This document shows positions 49,646-63,500 of a DNA stretch of 64,000 bases, one piece after another. The stretch is from Sapria himalayana (taxonomy: Eukaryota > Streptophyta > Magnoliopsida > Malpighiales > Rafflesiaceae). The stretch covers positions 2,411,501 through 2,475,500 of the forward strand of contig JAREIK010000385.1 of assembly GCA_029783825.1 (NCBI GenBank), written 5' to 3'. Within the stretch, counting starts at the first letter, position 1; each line of letters begins with the position of its first letter. A program made the position numbers and the translations under genes. Below the pieces are notes generated by a model. That model did no database searches and was not told where the DNA came from. It saw nothing but the letters and a program-made list of their open reading frames with translations.

Positions 49646-50435
49646 TATATTTATAAAAAAGTACACCAAACTATTAATAAATTAAAATTTTTGTACTCAA
49701 TTATATTAATCATAATTTACTCTTAACAATTAAAACTCGCCATTCCCCCACCCCTTGCCCTCTCACTCTCTCTCCTCGACCTTTTCATAAAACTCCAAGA
49801 GATCGACGATGAGCTACGGGAGCTCGTGGTGTTAGACGGTGAGCTCCAACAACTCATCATTAAGCTCCAGGTGCTTTTAGAGCTCGACCACAAGTTCTAT
49901 GAGCTCCACAAGCTCTAAGAGCTCATTGTCGAGCTCTAGGAACTTTTGGAACTCGACAAAGAGCTCATGGAGCTCGACAAAGAGCTCATGGAGCTCGACA
50001 AAGAGCTCATGGAGCTCGACAAAGAGCTCATGGAGCTCGACAAAGAGCTCATGGAGCTCGACAAAGAGCTCATGGAGCTCGACAAAGAGCTCATGGAGCT
50101 CGACAATGAGCTCATGGAGCTCGACAAAGAGCTCATGGAGCTCGACAATGAGCTCATGGAGCTCGACAAATAGCTCATGGAGCTCGTTGTGCTTAACGAC
50201 AAGCTTGTGGAGCTTGATAAAGAGGGCATTGGGAGCTAGGCTAGCGGTGTCAGGCAAGGGGCGAGGGGTGAGGAGAGGAGTTTTAATTATTAAGGATAAA
50301 TTAGTATTAATGTAGTTGAGTACACCAAATTTTAATTTGTTAAGAGTTTGGTGTATTTTTAATTAATATTAAAACATTTTGTTTATTTTCAAATATTTGT
50401 TGAGGAGTTCACTAAAATACAATTACCCCTTTTAA
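49646..50435. mobile_element. Inverted-repeat element B with minisatellite core
   Basis: Inner arms 49661-49738 and 50279-50356 are inverted copies matching at roughly four positions in five (TACACCAAAC.(T)TTAA.AAATTAAAATTT at both ends). Next inside are CCCACCCCTTGCCC and its counterpart GGGGCGAGGGG, then the GAGCTC-rich core with the 21-bp minisatellite. The right terminus GAGGAGTTCACTAAAATACA with AATTACCCCTTTT (about 50402-50433) resembles the right terminus of element A. The outer left arm is replaced by the end of element A. The class is uncertain. Confidence 0.6.
49954..50184. repeat. 21-bp minisatellite, 11 copies
   Basis: The unit GACAAAGAGCTCATGGAGCTC (21 bp) repeats 11 times with almost no change. 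Two copies have AAT for AAA and the last has TAG for GAG. Each unit carries two GAGCTC palindromes. Because the unit is a multiple of three and free of stops, several frames stay open on both strands. One gives the 7-residue period MELDKEL, others SSWSSTK or LHELFVE. These are not evidence of a gene. Confidence 0.95.
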
Positions 50436-50519
50436 AACCCGTCTGGGAAATCGGACTGGCCGTCATTTTCCTGCATCACCATTTTACGAAAAGTACCGAG
50501 CTCTATCATCCTTTTCTCG
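50436..50519 (+). promoter_or_regulatory. 5' leader / proximal promoter of uS15m gene
   Basis: Only about 85 bases separate the end of inverted-repeat element B from the uS15m start codon. The segment has balanced composition and a pyrimidine-rich end (CTATCATCCTTTTCTCG) before ATG. No TATA box is visible in it, so the core promoter may lie partly inside the element. Confidence 0.5.
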
Positions 50520-51510
50520 ATGATTCTTTCCATCAGGCCGTTTCACAGGTCCTTCTCCAAATGTTACCGCCTTCACCTCTTCTGCACTACACCATCCGCC
50601 GCTGCTCTAGATCCCAATTCTTCATCTACACCCAATAACTCTGCATCTCCATCGTCAAGACGACAACCTCAACACAATCAACAGTCATTTTCACCATCGG
50701 GCTATAACGACGTGAAATCCAGTCTGAGACGGCAGACACTGAACATTCCTCAAGATCGAACGCCAAACCCTTCCTTACAACCTACAGTTGAATCATCAGC
50801 CATCAATTATTCTCCCCATAAAACAAGAACTTATGGAGAGATAGAAAAGAAACTCTCGGAGTTCCGCACCAGATCGCCCAACGAAAGCAATCAAGCGGGG
50901 GTTGCTTCATCGGAATTTTCTACTAACCAGCCCATATCGCTTTACGAACTATACAAAGAAAACGCTGTTTCAAAGTTAAATGATAAGGATAATATAGCGT
51001 CAGTGAGCAATGCTGGTGCAAAATCTGCGACTGGCAGTCTTTCGTTTGAAGCCATACGAGAAAGCTTGCGGCAATTGCGGAGCAAGACGTCACCTAATAT
51101 AGACAGAGGCAGAGATTCTCAAAGCAGCTTGAAGTTAAAGCCGCACGGGAAAAATGAGTCAGGCAAGTCTATTATAATCGGAGGGACGGGGGGGCTGCCA
51201 CTGGGAGTGTTTGGAAAGGAAACCAAGAGCGAGCAAGGGAGTAAGGGGGATGGGATGAGTACAGAATTTCTAAAGATGTATAGTTATACCGAGCTGGGGA
51301 ATAAATTGAGGGATTTGCGCCCAGAAGTTGAAGAGGGGCAAGATAAAAATGTCTGGTTTTTATTGGGAGAATTGAATGGTAGGTTGAAGAAGTTGAGAAC
51401 CATGGAGGAAAAGGATGCCCAGAATGTAATTGGTGGGCTCTCCTTCAAAGATTTAAGGGAAAGCTTGGTGAAATTAAGGATTTCGGACAAAGAGAAGGCT
51501 AAGAATTCAA
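50520..51510 (+). CDS. uS15m: uS15m exon 1
   Basis: 330 complete codons plus one base. The donor is TCAA|GTGAGT. Reading through the donor would stop after three more codons (SEY), which confirms the exon end. The start ATG gives the presequence-like N-terminus. Confidence 0.88.
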
Positions 51511-54500
51511 GTGAGTATTAATTGCACTTTTTAGATTTATTATTGTTCACCTAAGAAGTTATTGTATTATATGTATATGTCATGTCTATATATCTCGGGT
51601 TTGAGACTTATCATATGTAGTAGTTTTAACTTTTTTAGGTAAGATTGTCTATATATTAATTTATCCTAAATATTGTGTTAATGTGAGAGTTTTGTACTTT
51701 GGGTATGATCTCAATTATTTTATTTTTGGATGTCCAACTAGGGAATGTACAATATTAATGCATGATTAAAGATGCCCTTTTTTTACAATATTATTTGTAA
51801 TCTTCATAGTTATCATGTGGGTTGGACCATTGGTCATCTTTCAATGCAATGATATCTGATAACTATTATGCTAATCATAAACATCCCATATCTGATTTGT
51901 CATAACTCGTGAACTGATATTGGAGATGTATTGTGCATTGCCTTATTGAGTGCGAACTAATTAAACCAAAGTTTTTATCAATTAAATGAGTTGCTTTACT
52001 ACTTCATTTAAAAATGGGATACACAAAGCACATCCATTAATAACAATTTTTATTCCATTTTTTAAGGAATTAGAGATGACATTTTTGGTCATGCATCATG
52101 AGATACATGTTCAGTTGGGAAGTCGCTTTAATGTCAAATTTGTCATCAACTCATTGTTTGAGGGCATGATTTGATTGTTGTGTGGGAAAATATTGAATGC
52201 AAAAATAAAATCCATCTCAAGGATTTCTTCTTTTCTTGGAAAGTGGAAACACATACACAAAGAAGTCAAATTGACATATTCATTAGAACTTGAGGCATCC
52301 TCTTAGCATCATCTTATGATACTCTTTGAATGAAAGATAAATGTGGAATGCACCACGACATGCCAATGATTGGGTCTTATGTTTATGCTTGCTAAATAAT
52401 TTTGGTTTTGGGTTTGATTGGCCTAAGTATTTTGAGAAATGTAGGAACTCAAACTAACATGCAATTTAATAATATTCTCCAATAAAAAATATTAATATAA
52501 AGACAATACTCTTTCATCTAGAATTCTAGATAGATATATTTTGGAGCGTTGTTTTCCAATTTAAAGATCGATAATATTTTATTGTGATAAACAGGTAGCC
52601 AGACATATTGTTATCAATACTATATTCTATGAACAGATGAAATATATTGAGGTTGAATATCACTTCATTTAAGAAAAAATTTAGAATGCTCTGATTACTA
52701 GAGCTTACATACTTGCCAGCAAGCAGACTACAAATATTTTTATGAAAACTTTTAGAAGATCTTATATTATTTTTTTTTCTTCCAAACTAAAAATTTGTAA
52801 CATATATGCTTTAACTTGAATGGGAGCATTGAATTTTAGTTTATAATTTTTTGTTTTTACTTTTTTTTATTATTTGTCAACACCCGATATATGGGGTGCC
52901 CTAAATCATATACATAAGAATGAGCATTTAAAAAATAAATTTTCATAATTAATAATTTTTTTTATTTTTGCTTATTTTTCTTCTCTCCTCTTCTCATTTG
53001 TTTATCATAGCTTTGCCTAATATAGATTTTAAGTGGGTTCATTGCCTATGCACGACACGAGGCACAACCTAAAATAATCATGCTATGCCCTATACAGCCT
53101 GAAATAGTCATGCCAGGCTCTAAAACTAGGTAAATTCTACCCAATATATACAAAATAATTAAAAAAATTAAAATGATATAAATATTAATGAATAAAAATT
53201 CTATAAATTTAGATTTTAAATATTTTATTATTCATTAATTTTTTTTATCTCATCTTATCATCTATTATTTTATATTTATTTTTTGTTGTTTGCTCATGCA
53301 TTGTCTTTGTTTTACTTATGACTTATTGATTACTCATAAGTTCTAGACTAACTTTTAACTATGATGTTCAACCTAACTGTAGTTTGTAATTGTTAGTCTG
53401 CAAGGCAGCAAGATACTAGTTCAGAAAAAAAAGTAGATTGTTGCACACATGGAGTTAAGGTGCACATTTAATTTTTGTTTGTCCTTTTATATTATAATTT
53501 ATAAAAATTTAAAATTATAAATTTTTTAAAAGTTAGAATAATAAATAGTAATTTTAATAATAATAATTTTGATCAAAATATAGATAATAATGATAACTCG
53601 ATTGAAAGGTCCTAGGCCAAAATTAAATTTTGTCCAATAATTTTGATTTATTTGTCTAAATAACCTAAAACTAGATAACCTTTAATAGTTTGAACCTTTT
53701 TAACATAATTAAAAATAAAAATTTAAGGAGTGTCGAAGAAGATTTAACACAATGTATATTTTGTAATATATATAGAGGAGTGTTTGTGGCACTGGTCACC
53801 TTAAAATGCATATTGATAAATATATAATAAAATATGATAGATTTAATCTCAGGCAAACTTAAATGGTGGGGTCTTAGAATTTATATCAACTTTAATTTTA
53901 TTAACTCTCTTTATTTATTATAAAGATTTTATAGGATAAATATATGATCAAATTAATTATTATTACGAGTCATTTGATTAGATTTATGAATGATCATAGG
54001 GTAGTTAGTATTATCTAGATTTACTTTTAATTTGTTTATCATAAAATTTATAGACTAACTATGATGACATATCATTCACATATTTCTTCAATTATAATGT
54101 GATAAAAAATAAAAATTTAATAAAAATTTTTAGGATTTTATGAGATTTTTCATTTTCATGATTATCTTATCATATATAAGTGCATGATGAAGATTTTTAG
54201 GAAATATAATATTCATATTAAAATATTTAGTATTATATTTGATAACATTTTGAATATTGGTATCATTATTAATATATTTGTCAAAATTATTAGATTCAGG
54301 CTATTAGGTAAAAATTTTTATGTTTGATGTAAGCGTCATGTAATTAATGTAATAATAAAAGAAAGAATGAAAGTTATATTTTACATATTAGAAAATATAT
54401 GAAATTTATTAAAATATTTTATGATACCTAGTAGTCAATAAGAGTTTAACATTCTTTATTTGTTAGTGGCCTAAAAAAATTTCAAATGAATGTGAGATAT

Positions 54501-57500
54501 TGGTGTAATTAAACTTAATGTTAGAGTTATATGTTTGTTATTAGTATGTGATATTCGATTTTTTCAATAATAAGAGTAATGAATTTATTATTAGAGGTTT
54601 AAACATTGATACAAGATTTTTTTTAGATTTAAATTTTTTTTATGATATGATGAATATATATTTGTCTGTATTTATTACTATAATTTGCATTGCATTTAAA
54701 TGTGTATGTAATATTAGTAATATATTTAGTAAGTAGAAGTGTCAAATGGGCTATGTCATGATGACATGACTCATTTTTTGGTGACCTAGTTTGGCCACCA
54801 TGTTGTGCCTGACATGACACAACTTGATTTGTGCAGGCATGACATGACTTCTCCGCCATGAGTCTCGGCAAAATTGTGTCGGGTCATGTCGGGTTGTGCT
54901 GGGTCATTCCCGGAAGTTGCCAGCCTAGTTGACTTGTCACCAATTTATGATTTTATATATTTTATAAATTTAAAATTTTAAGTTATTCATTATGTGTTAT
55001 GATATTATTTCATTATGATGTGTTATGATATTATTTTAATAATACAATATGATAAAAAAATGTATCATCCAATCTAATCAAAAATAAAATAACACATCAT
55101 AACATAATAATCATTAATCATAATCATGCAAGTTTAATTCTAATGTCAATCAGTGTTAGCATATAAATGATCATCATTATGTAAGTGTCTGATGGTATCA
55201 CTAGCAGTGAGTTTAACATTTTCAAAATCTTATGAGTTATTATTTTTCAGCAACTCTTCTATTTTTGTTTTAGACTGATCCTAGACATCCAATCTCAAAT
55301 CCTCATAATCTTGGATATCTAATCTCGAATCCTCATAATTTTGAATGCCTAATATCTTTTACGCGTGCTAGTCACATCTTTTATCCGAAATGATATTAAT
55401 TGTAACAGAAAAAAAAGATTTCGATACTATGTTTGATATTAAAGTAGTCAGTAGATTTTATGTTATTTTAGACAGTACAGGATATGTAAACTCATATAAT
55501 TTACATAATTATTAAATATTAATATTTTTATAGAGATATCAAAAGGGTCATGTTGGGCTGGCATGACCTATTTTTTGGTGGCACACTTGAGCTACCGTGC
55601 TGTGCCAGACATGACACAACTCAAAAATGACAGGTTTGGCACGACTTGATTGGCTCGAGTTTGTTGGATTCGAGATGATTCTTGCTAGGCCTTGTGGGTT
55701 TTGTGTCAGGTTGTGTCATTTTGGTATTTTTGGAATCGAGTCATCTCTAATTCTAATTATTTTAAATATAGATACAAAATTAATTAATTAATTAATATTT
55801 AAAATACAAAAAAAAATTATAATTTGTAACATAACTCACAACTCAAAACTCACAACTCAAAAAAATAATATAATATAAATTTTATAAATTTTAATCCTTT
55901 TGTTTTTGTAACGTAATGCAAGTACAAATTATAAATTAACAAAATAAGTTCAAAAGACAAATTAATATATCAAAGATCAGCATCAATCTCATAAATATGA
56001 AATATCTGAATAAATAAAGAATAAAATAATAATGCAAACTCAAAAGAGAAATTAATCGATAATAAAAAAATGATTAATTTTGTAAGCGTATAATGGTATC
56101 ACTAGCGAAAGATAATAAGCCCAATCTTAGTCTTTATTAAAGTTACATGATTATTATTAATCATCAATTCCTTCGCTCTTATTGTAGTTATAATATGATC
56201 CTGAATATCTAAGTTTGAATCCTTCTAATCCTTCATTCATACTAATATCTTAATAATATTTAAAATCGTAATCTTAATTTTTTATCTGAAATCATATTTA
56301 CTATAACAGAAAAAATGGATTCTGATGCTATGTTAGACACTGAAGGAGTCAATAGATCTTGTGCTATCTTTGATAGAATGAGATAGGTGGATTCATATGA
56401 TTTTCATAAATGTAAAATATCAAAGTTTTTTTTATCGGTATGTGATAGGATTGAGAAGTTTTTCAATCTAAGTATTTAATATAACTTGCTCATATTCAAT
56501 GGTATGCCTCGTTATTTTTTTTTCATTAACTGAATAGAAAAATCATTATCTTCGAATATTATATTCATGTTTGTACTTGGAGTTTATTTATTACTATCAT
56601 CATACTTAGTATCGTAATATGAAAATAACTCAGTTAACTTTTCATAAATAAATCTTTAATGTTATTATTCTTGGTTCATATACGAAAATATGTATGTCAA
56701 AATATTCTCTCTTTTATTTTAACTCTAGGATCCATGTAGGTAGCTAGACAATAAAAAAGATAAAATGGTTAATCAGTATTCTATTACTTTGTTTCTATTT
56801 TAAGAGTCATGTTACAAAATATTGGGTCTTCTCTAAATTTCTTAAATATGTTACTAATATTATATATATATATACCAGAGTGTAATGCAAGTTGTGTGAG
56901 TATAAACTGATGAACATATATTCGTCGTGTCATAAAAAATTTTAGGAATTTCATAAATAAAATTTTCATAGCCTGGTTAATATCATTAATAATAAATTCG
57001 TCACTTTTATTATTAATTGATATGGATATTACGTGTTTGTATTCAACATATAACTCCAACATAATATATGTGTAATTTTAATGGTGTCTCATATTCGTTT
57101 GGAATTATTTTTTTTTAGACTCACAGACAAATAAAGACTATAAAATTTTTATTTAGTATTCACATAGAATCTACATAGTGGGCAGTGAGATATGCATAAG
57201 ATGTATTATTTCGACTAGTCTAGATATTAGACGTCACTAACGCAATGTCATATATTTTCTAAATTTAGTAATTATTATTATTATTTTTAATTTATATTAT
57301 TTTAATATGTCGTTCATATATGTACACCTATGAATCTTACGAATATAGGCTGAATATAAAGTTTGTATGTTGACTATCTTTGGATCATTCGAAAATTTAA
57401 TTGAAATACCCATTGTGTTGATTAATTTGGTAAAGGTCATGAGAGAAAATAAAATTTCGATGGTCTCGGACCTTTTAATAAGTTTATCGTTATCTATATT

Positions 57501-60500
57501 AAAATTATTTATTTTTATATTAGTATTAATTTTGTTATCGTTATTAAAATTATTATTTATCATTTTTAATTTTTAATAATTTATTAATTATATTTTAAAT
57601 TATGTTTTTTAAATTAAATAATATTCTATATTAAATTAATAATTAAAAAAACTAAATAAAATTAAAAAAATACTTATAAAGCATGAAATCCTTTTGGTTT
57701 GTTGATATACGATATTTTATATTTGAATATGATGTATGCACTGTAATCAGCGCCCAAGTTTTAAAAGAAGAAAGAAAGAAAGATGATACGAGAAAGAGAG
57801 CGTGAGAATGAGAATATCAATAGAAATCAGATATAGATTAAAGAATAACGGAGTATATTTATAGATATGAAAAAATATTTCAAAAAAATCATTTTTTAAA
57901 GTTTTTTTGAAAATTTTAAGTGTTTTTATGGGTAGAAATTCTGCAGCCACCAGATTTTGTCCCTAGCCATTGTGGTCGAATCTAATGGTTGAAAAATGTG
58001 ATGTTTTTAAATTTTCTTTTTTATCTGTGTAGTGGTTCGATTCAATGGTTCCAGAAGCTTTGGCTATTGTGGTCGAGGTTGGGTTGAGCCGGATGGCTCA
58101 AGGGACTTGGGTGGATGTTCTGGCGGTCGGGTTCGGGCAGTGCCCAAACTCAGCCCGAGATTATTATCATTAAGTCTACTGCTTATTTGAACATATGAAC
58201 ATTGAACTTTTTTTTTATCATTTAGGTTTTTTATTGAGTTTTACTGACAAAGTCTTGACGAAATAGTTTCTTTAATGTGTCCAATATCATTATAAGATTT
58301 ATAAAATGTTATACTCATTTATCTTTGTAATATTTTTTTCACAAATTTTTTATAATACTATTTTAATGATTCGCATTATTTTAGTATAATGAGCATTAAA
58401 GGCAGAGTATTGTAAATATGGTGGATGACCATTCATCTTTTTTCTAAGGAACATCTTTTTTTTATCTTTAAAACTTGTGATTTTTCTTATACTCATTTGT
58501 TTATTCATATTCAAATGTCTTTTTATATTCAAGATTGCAAGCCTGTTAGGGGGAGTACTTAGGTCATTTGAAGGTAATATATGCAAGATAATAATTTTTT
58601 TCTCTAAATTTTTCTATTTTTTCTTACTTTTATTATAGACTCTTTAGTATGTAAAGTAGCTCACTTCATGACAAATATGATATAGCTAGAGAAAGGGATG
58701 TGGGATTGGATGCGACAACTGGAGTGTTTTTTTTATACATGTGATTGGGATCCCGTTAATAGGTTGCTACACTAGCCAGGGTTAGATGTGTGCCGAATTA
58801 GGCATGAAACTGCCTGGACCGACATGTCCCATTCTGTCCCATGCAATGGGCCATGTTGGACCACCTTTGTTTGCAGTAGGGCCTATATGATGCATGCTAA
58901 AAATTGTGTTATGTTTAGCATGATTTATTTGGCATCTCTTGTTGCTGGCATTTACATGAGCTAGAAGTGTCAAACGAGTTGGACCGGGTCGGCCTGGCAT
59001 GAGGCACTGCCCGGTTTGGCCGTGCCTGGCTTGGCATTGCACAAGGCCATGCATGGTTTGGTACCGTGGCTCATGGGTATGGTACCTCGCCACGAGCCGA
59101 GAAATTATTTGAGCCTAATGGATTCTAAAGATCTTTATGGTCTACGAGCCCCAATTAGGACTCGTAATTTTTTTTAACCCGGGTTTGATTTCACCTTTCC
59201 CCCAATTCCTAACGGTAAAATTTAAAAAATAAATAAATAAAAATTTTGAATTTAAGCAGTTGGATTTCGCCTCTAACGGCTATGGGGCAGAATCCGACAA
59301 CATACATGATTCTGCCCCAAAAAAATTATTAAAATAATAAAAAAAATCAAAAAAAAAAACATTTTTAAAAATTCATATTATTATTCTATAAAACTCTCTC
59401 ATCTCTTTCTAATATTTATGTTTTTTAAAATCATAAAATCTGATTTTCACTCTCAAATTTCTCTCTTAAAATTCTCTTTTTGGATTTTGGCTTGGTTTTT
59501 TGGGACTCGCAACTCGGCCTCGGCTTTGGTTGGTGTTTGGATTAAACTTTGAATTTATGGTGCACGTGTTTTACACTGCTTTATGAGTATTTCTATTTTT
59601 TTTAAATTAGTTAACTCTTAAGCCTTAACTTAATTGTTAAAAATAATTAGTATTTCACTTTTTCTTTTTCTACCCTACAATCTACCCTCTTATTTAAAAA
59701 AAATTAAAAAAATGACATACTAATAAAATTAATTTAAATTTAGAAAATGAAAATCTTACACAAAGATTCGAGTTTATTGAAACTTTGGTTTCTCCTATCG
59801 TCTTGACCGAAATATCTAAAAAATAAAAAAATAAGACTTATATAGTTTAGACTCATTTCAATATAATAAAACAAAAAAATATTAGGGTGAGGAAGAAGAA
59901 ACGGCGCAGTACAAATATTGTAAGAAAATTATAACTTGTAAGAGTGTGTGTGGGACTTGGCACCTTAAGAGGCATGTCAAAATATGTACCAAAAAATATG
60001 GTGCATTAGATCCTAAGTAAACCCAACTCAGTAGTGAGTTTTTTGAGGTTGGATTTAGTTCAGTTCAAAGTTTACTTTCTTCATATACTGCAGGAAGTTA
60101 GGTAGGGAATGTATGACTAAATTTATCACAACGATGAGTCTTCCAATCAGATTTTTGGAAGATATAATAGTAGTGAGTATTATGCAGATATATTTTTAGC
60201 CTGCTTATTATATGATTCCTAGGTCTACATCTAGGAGTGACATACTAAAATATTAAAGTTAGAAAAATAAATAATAATTAATAAATTTAGGGCATATAGT
60301 ATAATAGTGTTTGTGATGTCTGATATCTGAACAAGTCACGATGATATATATTATGTATACATCATTGCCCACTATGTAGATTTTAAATGAACTCTAAAAA
60401 AAAATTTTAAGATTCTTTGAGATTCTCTATCCACATGATGGTCTGATTATTTTTGAGTGCATGATGAATATCTTTAGGTAATATAAAATTTAAAATAAAA

Positions 60501-63500
60501 TATTTAATATCACATTCGATAACGTAACTAATAATGGAGTAGTGATTAATATGTTTATTAGGAATATTAGAGACAGATCATTAGGAGAAATTTTTCACGT
60601 TAGATGCATGTGTCACGTGATTAACTTGATTATACAAGCGAGGATGAAGATGTATTATCCCATTTTGGAAAACAAATGTAACTTTCTAAAATATATTTGT
60701 ATGTCTCTTAGATAATAGAAGTTTGATAGTCTTTTTTTCTGTGAATCTTAAGAAGAAATTCTATTTGGACGTGAGATACCGTTGGAATTATATTTACCTG
60801 ATGTTGAAGTCATATGTTAAATACGAACACGTGATATTTGACTACGTTAATAGTAAAAGTGAAGAACTTATTATTGATGATACTAATTGGATTTCAGGAA
60901 TTTTATTTATGAAATTTGTGAAAACTTTTTATGACATGATAATCATATTTTTGTCAATTTATACTTTCACGACTTGTATTGTATTCAAGTGTATTTGTAA
61001 TATTAGTAGTATATTTAGGAAGTATCGAGCTGACCCGATACTTAGTCATATTGTGGTAGAGGTTGAAACTAAGTATATAAAGTATTAGTCTACCATTCTA
61101 TCTCTTTATTGTCTGACTACTTTCATGGACCCTGGGATTAAAATAGAAGGGATAGATAATATTTTGACTTAAATTTTCTTGTGCATGAACATGGAAAATC
61201 TACTTGAAGGATTCATTCACGAAAAGTTAACTGAGCTTTTCACATATAACGATATTAGGTATGATGATAGTAATAGTGAGGCTGTAAGTACGGACATGTG
61301 TATCATATTCGGAGACGATTTTTTTATCAGTTAGCAAGGGGAAACGACGGGTGGACCATCGAATTGGAGCGAGCTGTCTCGATACTTAGATATCGATTAT
61401 TGCTCAATCATATCATATTCTGATACTAATAATCTTGATATATTACAGTTATGAAAATTATACGAGTTCACCTTTTACGTGCTATCTAAAATAGCACGGG
61501 ATTTACTGACTCTTCCGGTGTTGAGCGTAGAATCAGAGCCTATTTTTTTTATTACAGTGAATGTGATTTTGGATAGTAGATCGAGATTACGTTCACATAT
61601 TATTGAGATTTTAGCATGCATTAAGGATTGAAAGGATTCAAGCTTTGGCATCCAAGATCATGTTGGGACTGGGACTGCAGTGAAAGCAGATGAGTTGATT
61701 ATTGATGATAATTCAAATGATAGTGATTTTGATATTAATGTTGAGAATAATAATGATACGATAATGGATGATTGATGAAGTTGCTACTTGACGCCCGATG
61801 GTTGATAATTGTTGGATTGTGACACTTATGTTATGCTTATGCTTGTGAGTTATGCCTGATTTTAATTTTTGATTTTGATGTTTTATACTCATTTTTATTT
61901 ACATCATATTTGATTTAGTTTGATTTTGTCATTTGTGTTTAAAATTTTTGTGTTTATATTTTTAGTTGTGAATTGTGAAATGTGAATGGTGTTTGAAAAT
62001 TGCAACTCAAAGTTAAATATTTATTTTTTTTTGTTTTCATTTTTTATTCATATTTAAGTTTTAATTATTTAATATTTTATTATTTTAATTTTCATATATA
62101 AATTCTAAAATCTAATTCTAATAATCTAATTAATACAAAATTAATACAAACAATATAAAAAATAAACTTTAAAACTATTAAAAATTTATAATTTACAATT
62201 TAAATATTTTAAACATTATCTATTTTGTAATTACATAAAAATTAAAAACAAATAATTAAAAAAAAAACTTTTTAAATTTTTTAAACTGACCTGTACGTGC
62301 TAGACCCGGTACGATTAAAAACGTGTAGTGCCTATGGGACGTGCTGAGGTTGGCCTGAAGAAACCATGCTGGGCCAGGCACGATATGGTACAATAACCAT
62401 GCCGTGCTTGGCCAAGCACGGTAGCCCGGTTGGTCAGCCTAAAACTGGACTGGCCCATCCCAACCCAGCTCGTTTGACATCTATAAAATGAGTCCATATT
62501 TCCATGTCAGACTAAAAAAATCATAATTTTATCATATCTTAGTCTTGTTAAAGAAACTCATTTTGTAGTTGCATGGTATTATTGTATTTGGATACTTAGT
62601 TAAAGGTTGATTCTCAAGTAAATTATAATCCCTACTAAATTACATTCATACCAATTCCTTGATATTATAATTTATCTGAGGGATGATTGTATTTGAGATT
62701 GAAAGTATGCCATTGAAGAATATACTATTTTGAATGTTTTGTATTTGTGCAGTTTTATGTATATGTTTTTTCATTTTTTACATTTTTGTAGGAGAGTGAT
62801 TGTAGCATAATTCTACTCAAACTAGTATTTACGTTCATTTTTTGTACATTGATTTTTTTTAATGATGAAATACACAATTTTTTTTTCAAATAGATAAATG
62901 TAAATATGATAGTCAGAATGATTCTTAATTGAGAATATTTTATATATCTAATGAATGTATTTTTGAGTATTTGTATTTTAGATATCTCGCACACATATAT
63001 GTATTGTGTTTTACCTCTGTGATGGTTTCTTCATCCTATAATGCTGCCCAAATTTGTATTTTGGTTTCTATTTTTTGTAAATTGATTTTTTAATTAATGA
63101 AATGTATGAGGGGGTTTTTTTAATGTTTCTCAAATACATATATATATAGATATAAAAGACTGACTATTTTTTTTAAACTCATTTTAATTATAATATTTAA
63201 TGTATATCTTAGTTAATGTCAATGATGATAATATTTATTAATATTTAAAATTATTAGCATTAAAAAAACCAACCTTATTAATAATGAAAACTTCTATAAT
63301 TAAAGATTAATAATAAAATATATGAACTAAAAAATCACACATATTGGGCTCTATGCTCTCGACACCTATGCTAGGCCCTGTCATACCCAACATTATAAGT
63401 TGGTTTGGCATTGGTAATCATGAGCACAACTTTATATTTTCAATAATTAGTGTATTCAAATTAAACAATAATAATATAGTTAATCTCCGTCAAATGATAT

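Noticed and set aside
49877..50315. Repeat proteins of 75-138 residues on both strands
   Set aside because: They are produced by a 21-bp stop-free minisatellite. Every frame is equally open and there is no gene context.
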